Origin: Paenibacillus terrae | Lineage (GTDB): Bacteria > Bacillota > Bacilli > Paenibacillales > Paenibacillaceae | Reading direction: 5' to 3' | Assembly (NCBI RefSeq): GCF_000943545.1 | Contig: NZ_JTHP01000038.1 | Coordinates: 1 to 60,014 of the forward strand | Length of the DNA stretch: 60,014 nt | Shown here: one piece after another, positions 41,631 to 51,800 of the stretch | How the letters are laid out: every line of letters starts with the position of its first letter | Position numbering within the stretch: the stretch's first letter is position 1 | Translations under genes and position numbers: made by a program | Notes under the pieces: model-generated | Told to the model about the DNA's origin: nothing | Seen by the model: the letters and a program-made list of their open reading frames with translations, nothing else | Database searches by the model: none

Positions 41631-43112
41631 TTACTGTCCTCCTGTAGCTAACGTCATAATGTGTTCTTGCGTGGCTTCTTCCCTGCTCAGTTCCCCGCTA
41701 ATTTTACCTTCATGCACAACGATAATACGATCGCTCATGCCGAGCACCTCGGGAAGTTCTGAGGATACCATAATGATCGCTACTCCACGCTCGGTCAGCT
41801 CGTTCATCAACTGGTAGATTTCCCGTTTGGCACCTACATCCACGCCTCTCGTTGGTTCGTCAAGAATAAGTACGCTTGGGCCAATGCCCACCCATTTGGC
41901 AATAACCACCTTTTGCTGATTGCCACCTGACAAACTGCGTACCGTCGTTTCGCCTGATTGTGTCTTAATTTGTAAGCGCTTAATTAATGTATTAACAAAA
42001 TCCAGCTCTTTTTTGCCTGAAATAAATCCCTTTGACGTAAAGCTGAACAGATTGGGCAGCACCATGTTTTCCCGGATCGAAAAATCCAAAACCAATCCCT
42101 CATCCTTGCGGTCCTCTGTAATAAAGCCAATTCCCAGCTTAACCGCGTCATCCGGCTTGCGGATAGTCACCTTTTTTCCACGCACATGGATTTCACCGCT
42201 ATCTAAAGCATCCAATCCAAAAAGCGCTCGCATGATTTCTGTTCGCCCCGAACCCATCAAACCTGAAAAGCCCACAATTTCCCCGGATCGCACGGTAAAA
42301 TTCACATTTTCAAATAAACCTTTGTGCGAGGCATTTTTGACCTCCAGCACCACTTCTCCCAAAGCAGGTATTCTCGCCGGATAGCGCTCAGTTAGCTCCC
42401 TGCCGACCATTTTCCGGACAACCTCATCGAAATCAGTATCGGGAATCGCTTGGGTATCCACTGTTTTTCCATCACGCATGACGGTAATCCGGTCGCAGAT
42501 TGCGAATATTTCCTCCATCCGGTGTGAAATATACACTATGGAAACGCCTTCTTTTTTCAAGGAAGTAATAACCTCAAACAGCTTTTGAATTTCCCGTTCA
42601 GTTAGCGCGGCTGTCGGCTCATCCATTACGATTACTTTGGCATCCGTCATCAATGCTTTGGCTATTTCAATCATCTGCTGTTGACCTACGGAACACTCGC
42701 CTGCTTCACCATTCAAAGGCAGATTCACGGCAAGCTTAGCGAATTGTTCATTTGCTAGCGCTTTCATTTTGGTGCTATCCAGCAATCCCCACTTGGATGT
42801 CATTTCCTTCCCAATAAACAGATTTTCCAGCACCGTCATTTCCGGCCACACATTCAGCTCCTGGTGGATAAAAGCAATTCCCTTTTGCTCCGCCTCTTTA
42901 GGATTCGCAAAATAGGTTTCCTGACCGTCAATGATAATCGTCCCTTCATCACGGCGATGCAGTCCGATTAAAATATTCATAAGTGTTGATTTACCTGCCC
43001 CATTTTCACCCATGAGTGCATGAACTTCTCCTTCACGGAGATCAAAATCAACACCACTCAGCACCTGATTGGTTCCAAAGGCTTTGTGAATTCCCTTCAT
43101 TTGAATCCGCAT
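41631..43112 (-). CDS. rbsA: Ribose ABC transporter, double ATPase
   Basis: 493-residue ATPase with two nucleotide-binding halves. The first has Walker [10 protein letters not shown], signature [15 protein letters not shown] and Walker [12 protein letters not shown]; the second has a degenerate P-loop (GLMGSGRTE), signature LSGGNQQK and [12 protein letters not shown], as is normal for RbsA/MglA. AGGAGG at 6 nt before the ATG. It follows rbsD after a 45-bp gap that holds a triplicated 15-bp repeat. Confidence 0.96.
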   Translation of the reverse strand: MRIQMKGIHKAFGTNQVLSGVDFDLREGEVHALMGENGAGKSTLMNILIGLHRRDEGTIIIDGQETYFANPKEAEQKGIAFIHQELNVWPEMTVLENLFIGKEMTSKWGLLDSTKMKALANEQFAKLAVNLPLNGEAGECSVGQQQMIEIAKALMTDAKVIVMDEPTAALTEREIQKLFEVITSLKKEGVSIVYISHRMEEIFAICDRITVMRDGKTVDTQAIPDTDFDEVVRKMVGRELTERYPARIPALGEVVLEVKNASHKGLFENVNFTVRSGEIVGFSGLMGSGRTEIMRALFGLDALDSGEIHVRGKKVTIRKPDDAVKLGIGFITEDRKDEGLVLDFSIRENMVLPNLFSFTSKGFISGKKELDFVNTLIKRLQIKTQSGETTVRSLSGGNQQKVVIAKWVGIGPSVLILDEPTRGVDVGAKREIYQLMNELTERGVAIIMVSSELPEVLGMSDRIIVVHEGKISGELSREEATQEHIMTLATGGQ

Positions 43113-43126
43113 GCTGCCCCTCCTTT

Positions 43127-43172
43127 TTATCCAAAATGAACTTATCCAAAATAGACTTTATCCAAAATAAAC
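43127..43172 (-). repeat. Three tandem 15-bp repeats at the rbsD-rbsA junction
   Basis: Copies at 43127-43141, 43142-43156 and 43158-43172, consensus TTATCCAAAATNNAC on the plus strand. On the coding strand each reads GTxxATTTTGGATAA; the first transcribed copy is the end of rbsD (codons for VYFG and stop), so the 3' end of rbsD appears to have been copied twice into the spacer. Confidence 0.85.
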
Positions 43173-43592
43173 CCCGGCCTGCAGAATACAATTGGCAAAC
43201 GGTTTATTTTCTCCTGTGCGAATGACCACCTTGGCATGACGGGTCAACTCCTTGAATTGCTCATGCGAACAAAACTCAATGGCGGCTGTTTGCGCCGTGG
43301 TCTGCGAATTAACTGACTGTTCCCCTGCAAATGTGCGGCTAATATACCGTAAAGCTTCCTCATTCCCCTGTTTAATTTCTTCAGCTAACGTTACCTTTTC
43401 GATCACCATGTCAGCTGCGATCACATCAACGACATCTTGAAAGGACGGTACACCCCATTTGAGAGCCAAATCAATTTTGGTAACGCCTTCAGGAATGGGT
43501 AAGCCGGCATCGGCCACGACAATATAGTCCGTGTGGCCGAGATCCGACAGTACCTTGGATATATGACTGTTCAGGATTCCATGTTTTTTCAT
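43158..43592 (-). CDS. rbsD: D-ribose pyranase
   Basis: Interconverts beta-pyranose and beta-furanose forms of D-ribose so that ribokinase can act. [20 protein letters not shown] with the catalytic His20 region, [12 protein letters not shown] and [13 protein letters not shown] are conserved RbsD motifs. The ATG at 43590-43592 lies one base after the rbsK stop, and the GGAGG inside the rbsK end is 12 nt upstream, so coupling is likely. At 144 residues it is slightly longer than usual because of an insert around [12 protein letters not shown]. Confidence 0.93.
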   Translation of the reverse strand: MKKHGILNSHISKVLSDLGHTDYIVVADAGLPIPEGVTKIDLALKWGVPSFQDVVDVIAADMVIEKVTLAEEIKQGNEEALRYISRTFAGEQSVNSQTTAQTAAIEFCSHEQFKELTRHAKVVIRTGENKPFANCILQAGVYFG

Positions 43593-43593
43593 A

Positions 43594-44472
43594 TTATAAT
43601 TGTTCCTCCACTTCACGCCGCGTTGGCATACCACCCTGTGCCCCAAACTTGGTAACGGACAGCGATGCAGCACGATTGGCGAATTTCACACTATCTGCCA
43701 GCGATTTCCCCTCAGCCAGCGCCACCGCAAATGCAGCGTTAAATGTATCCCCTGCACCTGTCGTATCCACGGCTTCTACTTTATAAGTAGGAACTACGAC
43801 CTCCTGTTCTCCGTCGAAGAATCGTACACCGTTGCTGCCTTCAGTAACAAACAGCTTGTTCGGATATTGACGCAGTGCCTCTTGAAGGCTTTGGCCCTTG
43901 AACATAATAGCAGCTTCATGCTCATTTGGCGTAATATATGTCGCGTTCTCGATCACACTTGCTTCCACCTCACGAGCCGGAGCGGGATTCAGCAGCAGCG
44001 GCACCTCATACTTGGCGCAAATTTTGCTCACGTATACGACTGTTTCCTCCGGTATTTCCTGTTGGATGAGCACCATATCCGAATTTCGGATCACATCGAG
44101 TGCTTCCTCCACATAGGCTGGAGTTATTTCATTATTCGCTGCTTTTACAACGACAATACTGTTATCACCTTCAGCCAGTACGATATGTGCTGTGCCACTT
44201 TCCATATGTGTAACCGGTTTCACATAGCCAACATGAACATGATTTTCTTCATAGTTCCGTAAAATCTGTTGACCAAAATGATCATCCCCTACGCGTCCAA
44301 TCATCGTAACATCCGCTCCGAGACGGGCTGCAGCTACTGCCTGATTGGCTCCTTTCCCCCCGGGTACGGTTGTAAAACTTTCACCCAGTACCGTTTCTCC
44401 TGCGCCGGGGCGCTTGGATGAAGTCACTACAAGATCCATAGAGCTGCTTCCGATAATCGTGATTTTAGCCAT
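43594..44472 (-). CDS. rbsK: Ribokinase
   Basis: Phosphorylates D-ribose to ribose 5-phosphate (PfkB family). N-terminal [17 protein letters not shown] (sugar-binding GGKGANQA) and C-terminal [18 protein letters not shown] with the catalytic Asp of TGAGD are both present. The ATG at 44470-44472 follows AAAGGTGG. It overlaps the rbsR stop by 8 nt and is 1 nt from rbsD. Length is 292 residues, normal. Confidence 0.96.
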   Translation of the reverse strand: MAKITIIGSSSMDLVVTSSKRPGAGETVLGESFTTVPGGKGANQAVAAARLGADVTMIGRVGDDHFGQQILRNYEENHVHVGYVKPVTHMESGTAHIVLAEGDNSIVVVKAANNEITPAYVEEALDVIRNSDMVLIQQEIPEETVVYVSKICAKYEVPLLLNPAPAREVEASVIENATYITPNEHEAAIMFKGQSLQEALRQYPNKLFVTEGSNGVRFFDGEQEVVVPTYKVEAVDTTGAGDTFNAAFAVALAEGKSLADSVKFANRAASLSVTKFGAQGGMPTRREVEEQL

Positions 44473-45493
44473 GATAATCCACCTTTCTGGTCGTTTCCCG
44501 TTCAATAAATTTGACAGGCAATTGTATGCTTGGATGGGTAAATATGCTCGAATGAAGATTAGGTACGCTTGACTTCGTTACTTGCGACTGCTCAATCAGT
44601 TGAATCAGCAAGCCTGCTGCTTCCCATCCCATTTCATACGCAGGCTGCCGGATCGTTGACAATGGCGGGAATAACAAGCTGCTTAACGGTATATCATCAA
44701 ACCCGATAATCTGAACATCATCCGGGATTTTCTTTCCTAATCTATGTGCCTCGTGCATCACCGCTGTAGCCACAATATCGTTACTCGCAATGACTCCGTC
44801 TGTATCAGGATGCTTGTTGAACAGCTCTTTGGCCCACAGCTCGGCTTCCTTGAACGAAAAGGACGTCGTCTTGACGACATGATAAGCAATACTCGATTGC
44901 TGAAGTTCTTCAACCGCCCCGCGAAAACGATCCTGTGCCGGACGAATATGCGCCGGCCCCTGCATGACCGTAATTTGTTTGCTACCACGGGCCACGATTT
45001 CCTGCGCTGCAAGTCGACCGCCATGAGCACCATCCGCATATACGGAAGGACTGTCATTGGAAGTTCGATCGAGAAAAACGACAGGGATTTTCAGCTTGGC
45101 GTAGCAATCAGCATTGGGATCATTTGTAGATGAAATGACGCCAACGACATTATTTTGAATAAAGGTATCCATGTAATCCAGTTCTTTTTGCCGATCCTCA
45201 TCACTATTGCCAAAAATAATTCGAAAATCATTTTCCTGCATTCGATCCTCCACCCCACGTGCTAGCAAGGGAAAGTAAGGATTCGTAATATCCGGCAGAA
45301 GCAGGCCGATCAATCTGGATTTCTTTTTATACAGAGAACGTGCAACTTCGTTGGGTTTGTAATTTAGTTGCTTAACAGCGGCCTCAACCTTGCGGCGTGT
45401 ATCCTCATGCACATATCCGGTTTCATTAATAACCCTGGATACGGTCGCTACGGAAACGCCTGCAAAGCTGGCGACCTGTTTGATTGTTGTCAT
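44465..45493 (-). CDS. rbsR: Ribose operon repressor, LacI family
   Basis: The N-terminal LacI helix-turn-helix TIKQVASFAGVSVATVSRVI includes the hinge NYKPNEVARSL; residues 60-330 form the sugar-binding domain (LIGLLLPDITNPYFPLLARG; DGVIASNDIVATAVMHEAHRLG; IIGFDDIPLSSLLFPPLSTI). It probably binds the 20-bp palindrome just upstream and is released by ribose or a phosphorylated derivative. As the first gene of the operon it is autoregulated. Length is 342 residues. Confidence 0.94.
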   Translation of the reverse strand: MTTIKQVASFAGVSVATVSRVINETGYVHEDTRRKVEAAVKQLNYKPNEVARSLYKKKSRLIGLLLPDITNPYFPLLARGVEDRMQENDFRIIFGNSDEDRQKELDYMDTFIQNNVVGVISSTNDPNADCYAKLKIPVVFLDRTSNDSPSVYADGAHGGRLAAQEIVARGSKQITVMQGPAHIRPAQDRFRGAVEELQQSSIAYHVVKTTSFSFKEAELWAKELFNKHPDTDGVIASNDIVATAVMHEAHRLGKKIPDDVQIIGFDDIPLSSLLFPPLSTIRQPAYEMGWEAAGLLIQLIEQSQVTKSSVPNLHSSIFTHPSIQLPVKFIERETTRKVDYHG

Positions 45494-45511
45494 TGTGTAG
45501 TTTCAACTCCA

Positions 45512-45562
45512 ATGTGTAACCGGTTACACATATAAAATATCACAGCATTTATTTTTTGACAA
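45512..45562 (-). promoter_or_regulatory. rbs promoter and RbsR operator (possibly also cre)
   Basis: Minus strand: TTGTCA (45557-45562), 17-bp spacer, TATTTT (45534-45539). Just downstream, at 45512-45531, is a perfect 20-bp palindrome with half-site ATGTGTAACC. The central TGTAACCGGTTACA also fits the cre consensus apart from its first base, so both RbsR and CcpA could bind. It is 18 bp before the rbsR start. Confidence 0.85.
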
Positions 45563-45705
45563 GTATTAAATATTTGCACGCATCAGGCTTTGGCCTTATA
45601 ATTCTAATGTAACTTATTAAGTTTCACCTTTGATAAAAAATCTAAACGTGAGCTTACTCACTCCCGGTTACTCGATAAAATACGTATACATGGAGGCTTT
45701 TCCTT

Positions 45706-46434
45706 ATGAATATCGAAGTTTGGTCTGATTATATGTGTCCGTTCTGTTATATCGGCAAACGCCGTTTGGAACAAGTATTGCAGCAATTCCCGCACCACGA
45801 TGAGGTGAAATTGACGTTTAAGAGCTTTGAGCTGAACCCGGACGCTGTAAAAGATAGTGGTAAAACGATCAATGAAGAGCTGTCGGCCAAGTATGGCGTC
45901 AGTCTGCAAGAGGCTCAGGCTATGAATGATCGTATGAACGAAAACGCACGCTCGGCGGGTCTGGAGTACAATATTCATGCGATGGTGCCAACCAACTCGC
46001 TGGATGCCCACCGCTTAACGCTTTGGGCTCAAACACAAGGCAAAATGCTGGAGCTGAGCGAGCGCTTATTCCAGGCTGTGTTCATAGAAGGCAAGCATAC
46101 AGGTGACCCTGAAGTGCTGACGGCGCTGGCTGCCGAGGTTGGTCTAGATCGAGACGAAGCCGCTGCTGTGCTGGCCAGTGATCGCTATACGGATGAAGTT
46201 AGAGCCGATGAAGCCGAGGGTGCTGAGTTGGGTGTTAGTGGTGTGCCATTCTTTGTTTTTGATCGTAAATTTGCTGTTTCGGGTGCTCAGCCGGACGAGG
46301 TATTCCATGATGCCCTGCAAAAAGCATGGGACGAACGCTCTCCGTTCACGATGGTAAGCGCAAGCTCCTCCGCAGACGATGCAGGTGGTGTATGCACAGA
46401 CGACGGTTGTGAGCTTCCACGCCGCGAGAACTGA
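45706..46434 (+). CDS. DsbA-family oxidoreductase, FrnE-like
   Basis: Thioredoxin-fold protein of the DsbA/FrnE type: MNIEVWSDYMCPFCYIGKRR with active-site CPFC at residues 11-14, and the cis-Pro motif GVSGVPFFVFD about residue 180. No signal peptide, so it is cytosolic, like Deinococcus FrnE. A C-terminal tail with a second cysteine pair (CTDDGC) extends beyond the fold, as in some FrnE proteins. GGAGG lies 9 nt before the ATG. Length is 242 residues. Single gene; role in disulfide or oxidative-stress handling is inferred from the family. Confidence 0.87.
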   Translation: MNIEVWSDYMCPFCYIGKRRLEQVLQQFPHHDEVKLTFKSFELNPDAVKDSGKTINEELSAKYGVSLQEAQAMNDRMNENARSAGLEYNIHAMVPTNSLDAHRLTLWAQTQGKMLELSERLFQAVFIEGKHTGDPEVLTALAAEVGLDRDEAAAVLASDRYTDEVRADEAEGAELGVSGVPFFVFDRKFAVSGAQPDEVFHDALQKAWDERSPFTMVSASSSADDAGGVCTDDGCELPRREN

Positions 46435-46479
46435 TTGGCCGGTGAACAGCGATTCACAACCTCTTAATGAATTTTCATT

Positions 46480-46527
46480 AAAAAAGCGTGCCGCATCAGA
46501 TTAGACCGTATGCTGGCGCGCTTTTTT
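46480..46527. terminator. Bidirectional terminator
   Basis: AAAAAAGCGTGCC ... GGCGCGCTTTTTT between the converging FrnE-like and SDR genes; 46 nt after the former. Confidence 0.85.
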
Positions 46528-46535
46528 AATATTTG

Positions 46536-47324
46536 TTACAACGATTTGATCATCCCACCATCGACAAGAATGGTGCTGCCTGTCAAATAGGACGAGGCTT
46601 CAGATGCCAGAAAGGCAATCACCCTCCCGAACTCTTCCGGCTCCCCATATCTTCCCAACGGAATACCCTCTTCTGCTTGCTTGCGAACCTGATCCAAAGT
46701 TTGCTGAGTCTTCTCGGCCCGATGCTCGTCCAAGCTTCGCACACGATCGGTTGCGATTCTTCCCGGCGCTACGGTATGTACCAGGATATTGTAAGGAGCT
46801 AATTCCAGAGACAGTGTTTTCGCCAATCCAGCGACACCCGTACGTAGTGTATTCGAGATAATAAGACCCGGAATCGGCTGCTTAACCGACGAGGATGCAA
46901 TATTTAAAATTCGGCCGCTTTGTTGTTTTTTCATATAAGGTAGAGCTTCACGAATTAACCGGATATGACTAAGCAAATTTTGCTCAAAGGCTTGCAGCCA
47001 AACTTCATCCGTAAAATCATCAAAGGTTCCCGCAGGAGGCCCGCCCGCATTGTTAACTAAAATATCGACGGTGCTGAACAAATCTGCTGTACGACGGATA
47101 GCTTCGGAAATATGTTCAGGTTTCGTTACATCGCAAACCACATATTCGACGCGCCCGCTGGCCGTTTCTTGGAGTTCAGCCTGTGTATGTTGAAGCTCTG
47201 CTTCGTCCCGTCCCGAAATCACGACATTCGCACCTTCACGTGCCAGCTCCTGTGCGCTTGCCTTGCCAAGTCCTTTGCTGGAGCCTGCAACAAAGGCAGC
47301 TTTTCCCGTTAATCCTAAATCCAT
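46536..47324 (-). CDS. SDR oxidoreductase lacking the YxxxK motif
   Basis: Short-chain dehydrogenase fold of 262 residues. The cofactor motif GSSKGLGKASAQEL, NNAGGPPAG and the C-terminal YLTGSTILVDGGM are normal. Where the catalytic YxxxK belongs, the sequence is GLIISNTLRTGVAGLAKTL, without Tyr or Lys, though the preceding Ser cluster (NIASSSVKQ) is kept. A subgroup of FabG-like SDRs shares this SNTLR variant, so it may be a specific clade rather than a mutation; activity is uncertain. AAAGGGAG precedes the ATG at 47324. Confidence 0.82.
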   Translation of the reverse strand: MDLGLTGKAAFVAGSSKGLGKASAQELAREGANVVISGRDEAELQHTQAELQETASGRVEYVVCDVTKPEHISEAIRRTADLFSTVDILVNNAGGPPAGTFDDFTDEVWLQAFEQNLLSHIRLIREALPYMKKQQSGRILNIASSSVKQPIPGLIISNTLRTGVAGLAKTLSLELAPYNILVHTVAPGRIATDRVRSLDEHRAEKTQQTLDQVRKQAEEGIPLGRYGEPEEFGRVIAFLASEASSYLTGSTILVDGGMIKSL

Positions 47325-47505
47325 CTATGCCACTCCCTTTTCTCTGTGTTCTCTATTTAATTGTACACATGAACAGCACGTAATGCGAGTAGCCCCTCTT
47401 GGGTTATATAAAATTTCATTATACGCCCAACCTATTTCCACAGTATAATGGACAATGCACATGCATTTTTAAGAAATCGCACAATAGAAAGAAGATGAAC
47501 CAGAT

Positions 47506-48423
47506 ATGTTCGGCACCATTCTTTTAGACGTGGTTTTACCTATTTTTGTACTCATCGGTTTTGGTTGTATCATGCAATATTATTTTCGACTGGATTTGTA
47601 TACCTTAGCTAAGATCAATTTTTACTATATTACCCCTGCGGTTGTGTTTACTGGTCTTTATAACTCGGAAATTTCGTTAATGCTCATGGGCGAGGTTTCT
47701 CTTTTTTACGCCTTGTACATAACCATTTTGTACGTCATCAGTACGACTGTTGCCAGATCTCTGAAGTATAGCCCCGGAATGCGGGGAGCTTTTACAAACA
47801 GTGTCATGCTTGATAATTCTGGAAATTACGGCCTACCGATCAATCAGTTAGTATTCAAAGGTGATCCGCTGGCTACGTCCGTTCAAGCACTGATTATGAC
47901 CTTTCAAAGCTTTGTCACGTTTACATACGGTACTTTTGTTGTACAAAACGGCAAGGCCGACAGTCGAAAAATTCTGATTAATTTTTTGAAAATGCCGGTT
48001 CCTTATGCCCTCGTGCTGGGCTTGCTGTTGAATCTGTTGCACAGTCCATTGCCCAATTTACTGGCAGAGCCGTTGAATTATATCAGCCAGTCGATGGTTG
48101 CCGTTGCACTGCTTACCTTAGGAGCGCAAATTGTGCAATATCCCTTTCGTCTGCGGCGTACAGCCGTGTATATCAGTATGGTGCTGCGTCTGATTGCCGG
48201 TCCTGCGGTCGGTTTTTTGCTCGTACTCCTGCTTGGGCTTAAAGGGATTCCTGCTCAAGCCCTGCTGATTGCATCTGGTATGCCTACCGGTGTTAATACA
48301 AGTATTCTGGCAGAAGAATATAAAAATGAACCCGATTTCGCAGCTCAAACGGTACTTCTTTCTACCATTGTGAATGTCATTACAATGACACTGTTGATTT
48401 CAGCATCCCGGTATCTTGTTTGA
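47506..48423 (+). CDS. AEC-family transporter (auxin efflux carrier-like)
   Basis: Membrane protein of 305 residues with about ten helices in the two-fold AEC arrangement: LLDVVLPIFVLIGFGCIMQYYF at the N terminus, NYGLPINQLVF in the middle crossover, ALLTLGAQIVQYPF, and ALLIASGMPTGVNTSILAEEYK near the C terminus. Bacterial AEC proteins transport malate, malonate or other carboxylates; the substrate is not evident here. The ATG at 47506 has only a weak GAAGATG site. A good terminator follows at 48543. Confidence 0.87.
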   Translation: MFGTILLDVVLPIFVLIGFGCIMQYYFRLDLYTLAKINFYYITPAVVFTGLYNSEISLMLMGEVSLFYALYITILYVISTTVARSLKYSPGMRGAFTNSVMLDNSGNYGLPINQLVFKGDPLATSVQALIMTFQSFVTFTYGTFVVQNGKADSRKILINFLKMPVPYALVLGLLLNLLHSPLPNLLAEPLNYISQSMVAVALLTLGAQIVQYPFRLRRTAVYISMVLRLIAGPAVGFLLVLLLGLKGIPAQALLIASGMPTGVNTSILAEEYKNEPDFAAQTVLLSTIVNVITMTLLISASRYLV

Positions 48424-48542
48424 TTTGATTGGATTATACAAGCCGAATAGTGCTTCCCATCGCCACCACTTCGCTTGTACAGCACTATTCCGCCTACTCC
48501 GTTTTTAACGTTCATTTTTTCGTGTTCGACTTATATGGAACC

Positions 48543-48572
48543 GCTTTTGTCTGAGGACAAGAGCATTTTTTT
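48543..48572 (+). terminator. Terminator downstream of the AEC gene
   Basis: GCTTTTGTC-TGAG-GACAAGAGC (one G-U) followed by ATTTTTTT. A second hairpin, GAATAGTGC/GCACTATTC, lies between it and the AEC stop codon (48445-48490). Confidence 0.75.
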
Positions 48573-48676
48573 CTCAAAAAAAGAACATACGTTCGGGATG
48601 ATTTTCCTTTTTCCTGATTAAAGTGGATGTGTGTTTTGTGGAGATCGTGTGCGAGAAAGAATTGTTTATCTATTGA

Positions 48677-48702
48677 GAATTTTTCATATAGTGAAATAAT
48701 TA
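48677..48702. repeat. Direct repeat, downstream of GH74 gene
   Basis: 26-bp sequence starting GAATTTTTCATATA and ending TGAAATAATTA, identical at 25 of 26 positions to 52284-52309 on the other side of the xyloglucanase gene. Contains the dyad TTTCA...TGAAA. Confidence 0.8.
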
Positions 48703-48732
48703 TATTATCGACTGAGAATCAATAATGCCAAC

Positions 48733-48770
48733 AAAAATAAAGCCAGCTCGCTCATCAGGAGTGGCTGGCT
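48733..48770 (-). terminator. Terminator of the xyloglucanase gene
   Basis: Minus-strand AGCCAGCCACTC ... GAGCGAGCTGGCT hairpin followed by TTATTTTTG, 94 nt after the GH74 stop codon. Confidence 0.8.
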
Positions 48771-48863
48771 CTAGAATTATTCTTATGCTAAATGCTGCAA
48801 AGCAGTTTAGCCATTTTAGCAATAGTGCCCTTTTCGTTCGGATTTCGCTTGCCTTATCAGGGT

Positions 48864-51800
48864 TTACGGCTCTATCCCCCATTGCTTGCTTCCAGACAAG
48901 TAAGCAGTTACCCTAGTGGAATCTTTTAAACTGGTTGCTGTGGCATCAAAGGAATAATCATCGGTTTGGGTGTAATTGCTCCAATCCGCTTTGGATATCC
49001 GTGTTTGCAGTTCCACACTTTGACCGGGATTTAAAGAACCCGCCCCTGGCTTAAAGCCAATTTCCACATAAGAATCTGCTCCCGGTTTCTGATTGGACAG
49101 TGTTTTGAAGCTGGCGATCACATTCTCAGGACCAACACTTGACCAATCTGCAAAGAAATTTTGGGACTTCTCCCCATTTATAGTGTAATAATAACGCAGC
49201 GTCACATTCGCAAGGGAAACGGACGAGGTTCCTGTATTCGTAATTTTAAACTTGGAGCTGATCGTATTACTTGTTTCGGATACATTCCCATTGAAGGTCT
49301 GTACCTTGAGAACACCCTGTTCTGTTCCCGGCTCGCTTGGTGTATTTTCCTTTACTGTCACCGTAAACTGCACATCACTACCTGCATTAAAATGAAACGT
49401 TAGCACTGTATCTCCTTTAGGGAGTTTGGACAAATACTTATTGGAGAAGGTAACCGTTTCGCCATTGAGCGTATAATCTTCACCTTTATTCAGCACTACG
49501 CTGCCCTGCTGGATGGCGTCTAACGTATTTCCGCTAAGTGTAAGCTTTACGGAAATATCAGCATTGGTATTATCCGGTCCATAGGTTGCAGTCGTCGGCG
49601 TAATGCTGGACTGACCTGCAGATGGTTGATCACCGTTCACTCGATCCGCCACCAGAATGCCGCGGCCATTTGTCCCCAGATAAGCATGTCCATAAACTCG
49701 GGGGTCACCAATAATGGTAGTCACTCGAGCATATTGATGCTTGTCGTCATTAATGCGTACCCAGTTTGCGCCAGCATCGTCCGAACGGTAAAATCCGCGT
49801 GTACCGTCGATTTTACCAACGATGAATACAGCTGCATTGGTACGATTCGGTGCTGCTTTACCAAAGCCTACAAAGTCTGCCTCCTGCACATTAGCGAGCT
49901 TCGTGAACGTAACACCGGAATCCTTGGAATGCCACAAGCCGTATGGCCCTCCATCCTCAGAGCCCCCAGCGAACCACACATCCCCTTCTACTCCACGTAC
50001 TGCATCAATGTCGGCATTACCTACGGTTGGCAAGCCAGATACCGCCGAGGCGGTGAACGATACGCCTCCATTGGTGCTGACAAATATTTTTCCGGCCGCG
50101 AACGCATAGTATTTGTTGGAATTCACCCGATCCGAGGCAATCTTCGCGTTTGCTGGAATACCTGTACTTGCGGTCCATGAGTTGCCGCCTGTTTTGGAGT
50201 AAAATACGCCTTTGTCCGAGGTACTCCAGAGTAAGCCATTACCATCTGCCGCAACGGCTATGCTTCCCCCTCCTGCTGTGCTTGAAGGCTCACTGTTCGC
50301 TTTATACCAGTTTGCTCCGCCATCATTGGAGAAGCCGATGGATTTGGCATTCGGATCTTTTTTGTAATCGGCTTTGCCTACCCGCGCCATAAAAGCTGGA
50401 TTCAGCTCGGCATAGTCGATACTTTCACTGCTTGTAAAAGTGGGATTATCCAGCATTTTAGCTGGAGCCTTGAACAGATCGTCATGTCTGAACCCGGAGA
50501 CATCCCCTACTGCACTCACCAAAGGCGCACCGGTTGGAGGGCTTACAAGATCCAAGATCGCCGTTTCCTCTAATCCCTTAGCTGCTACCGAAATGTCCAG
50601 CTTGCTGCCTTTGTCCCAGTTGGTCACATTTTTGGAGCCGTAAATCGTAGCTCCTGTGCCGTACAACATATGGTCTGAATTAAATGGATCAATCTCCAGA
50701 TCCCCGATCATCCAGCCCAGCTTGGGCGATAGTTCCGGCGGAGCAGGGTTGGCATTGAAAGTCAGCCAAGGTGCAGCTGTTATATCCAAATTGTATTTCA
50801 GCTTGCGAGTTGGATAACCATCAAATTCCCAAATGGGGCTCCAGGTTGCCCCGCTGTCGGTGCTGCGATAAATCGTTGCATCCGGCCACCAGGAATTTAG
50901 CGTAGCCACCATCAGAGTACCCGGCTTCTGCGCATCTACTGTCAGTCCACCATATCCAAAATAATTGTCCGTGCTGCTACTGGCAACAGGACTTATATTG
51001 GTCCATTGTCCGCTGGCTGTATTCAATTTCCACACATCACCCTTTGTCCCGTCATATGGACCTGCTCCATCGCTATAAGAGATATACAGGTTGCCGTCCG
51101 ATGACAACACGCCATGATGCGGTAAATAGCCCGTTGGCTGTCCTGCTACAGCGGACCAGGTTGTCCCGCCATCTGTACTGCAATAGACACTTTGCTTTTT
51201 ATCCGCAACACCTACATAGATCGTCTGTGTTGCTTTACTGGCAGAGCCCGTCTTTTTGTCAAACGTAATCCAGGCCAAACCGACAATATCACTGGTGTAC
51301 TCATTGGAAGGGTCCTGTACATACGTGCCCGGATTCGGAAAGCTGCTCACCTTGCTCCAGGTTGCCCCATAATCCGAGCTTTTCCATAATCCATTACCGC
51401 TCCGTGCCCCGAAGAACAAAATATTGTTCTTATTAGGATCAATCGTCAGACGTTCGCCCATCGAGCGTCCTGGCATATTGCCTCCCACCTTAAAAGGAAG
51501 CTTTGTTGTCTGCCACGTATTGCCCCGGTCTGTCGATCGCATAATCTGCCCGTTTTGCTTGTCCCAGGAATTGGTATACGTACCTGTAGCTATATATACA
51601 CGATTCGGATCAACAGGATCGGTCGCCAACGCATCTACGCCATTTTTGTTCCAATCTTCCCAACCCACAGAATCCGTCAACGGAATCCAGCTCTCGTCAG
51701 CGGGATTCCAGCGATAAGCACCTCCAATATCCGTACGGGCATAGATCAGATTTTTTTCCTTCTCATTAAAAATGATACCAGGCACAAAACCGCCACCTCC

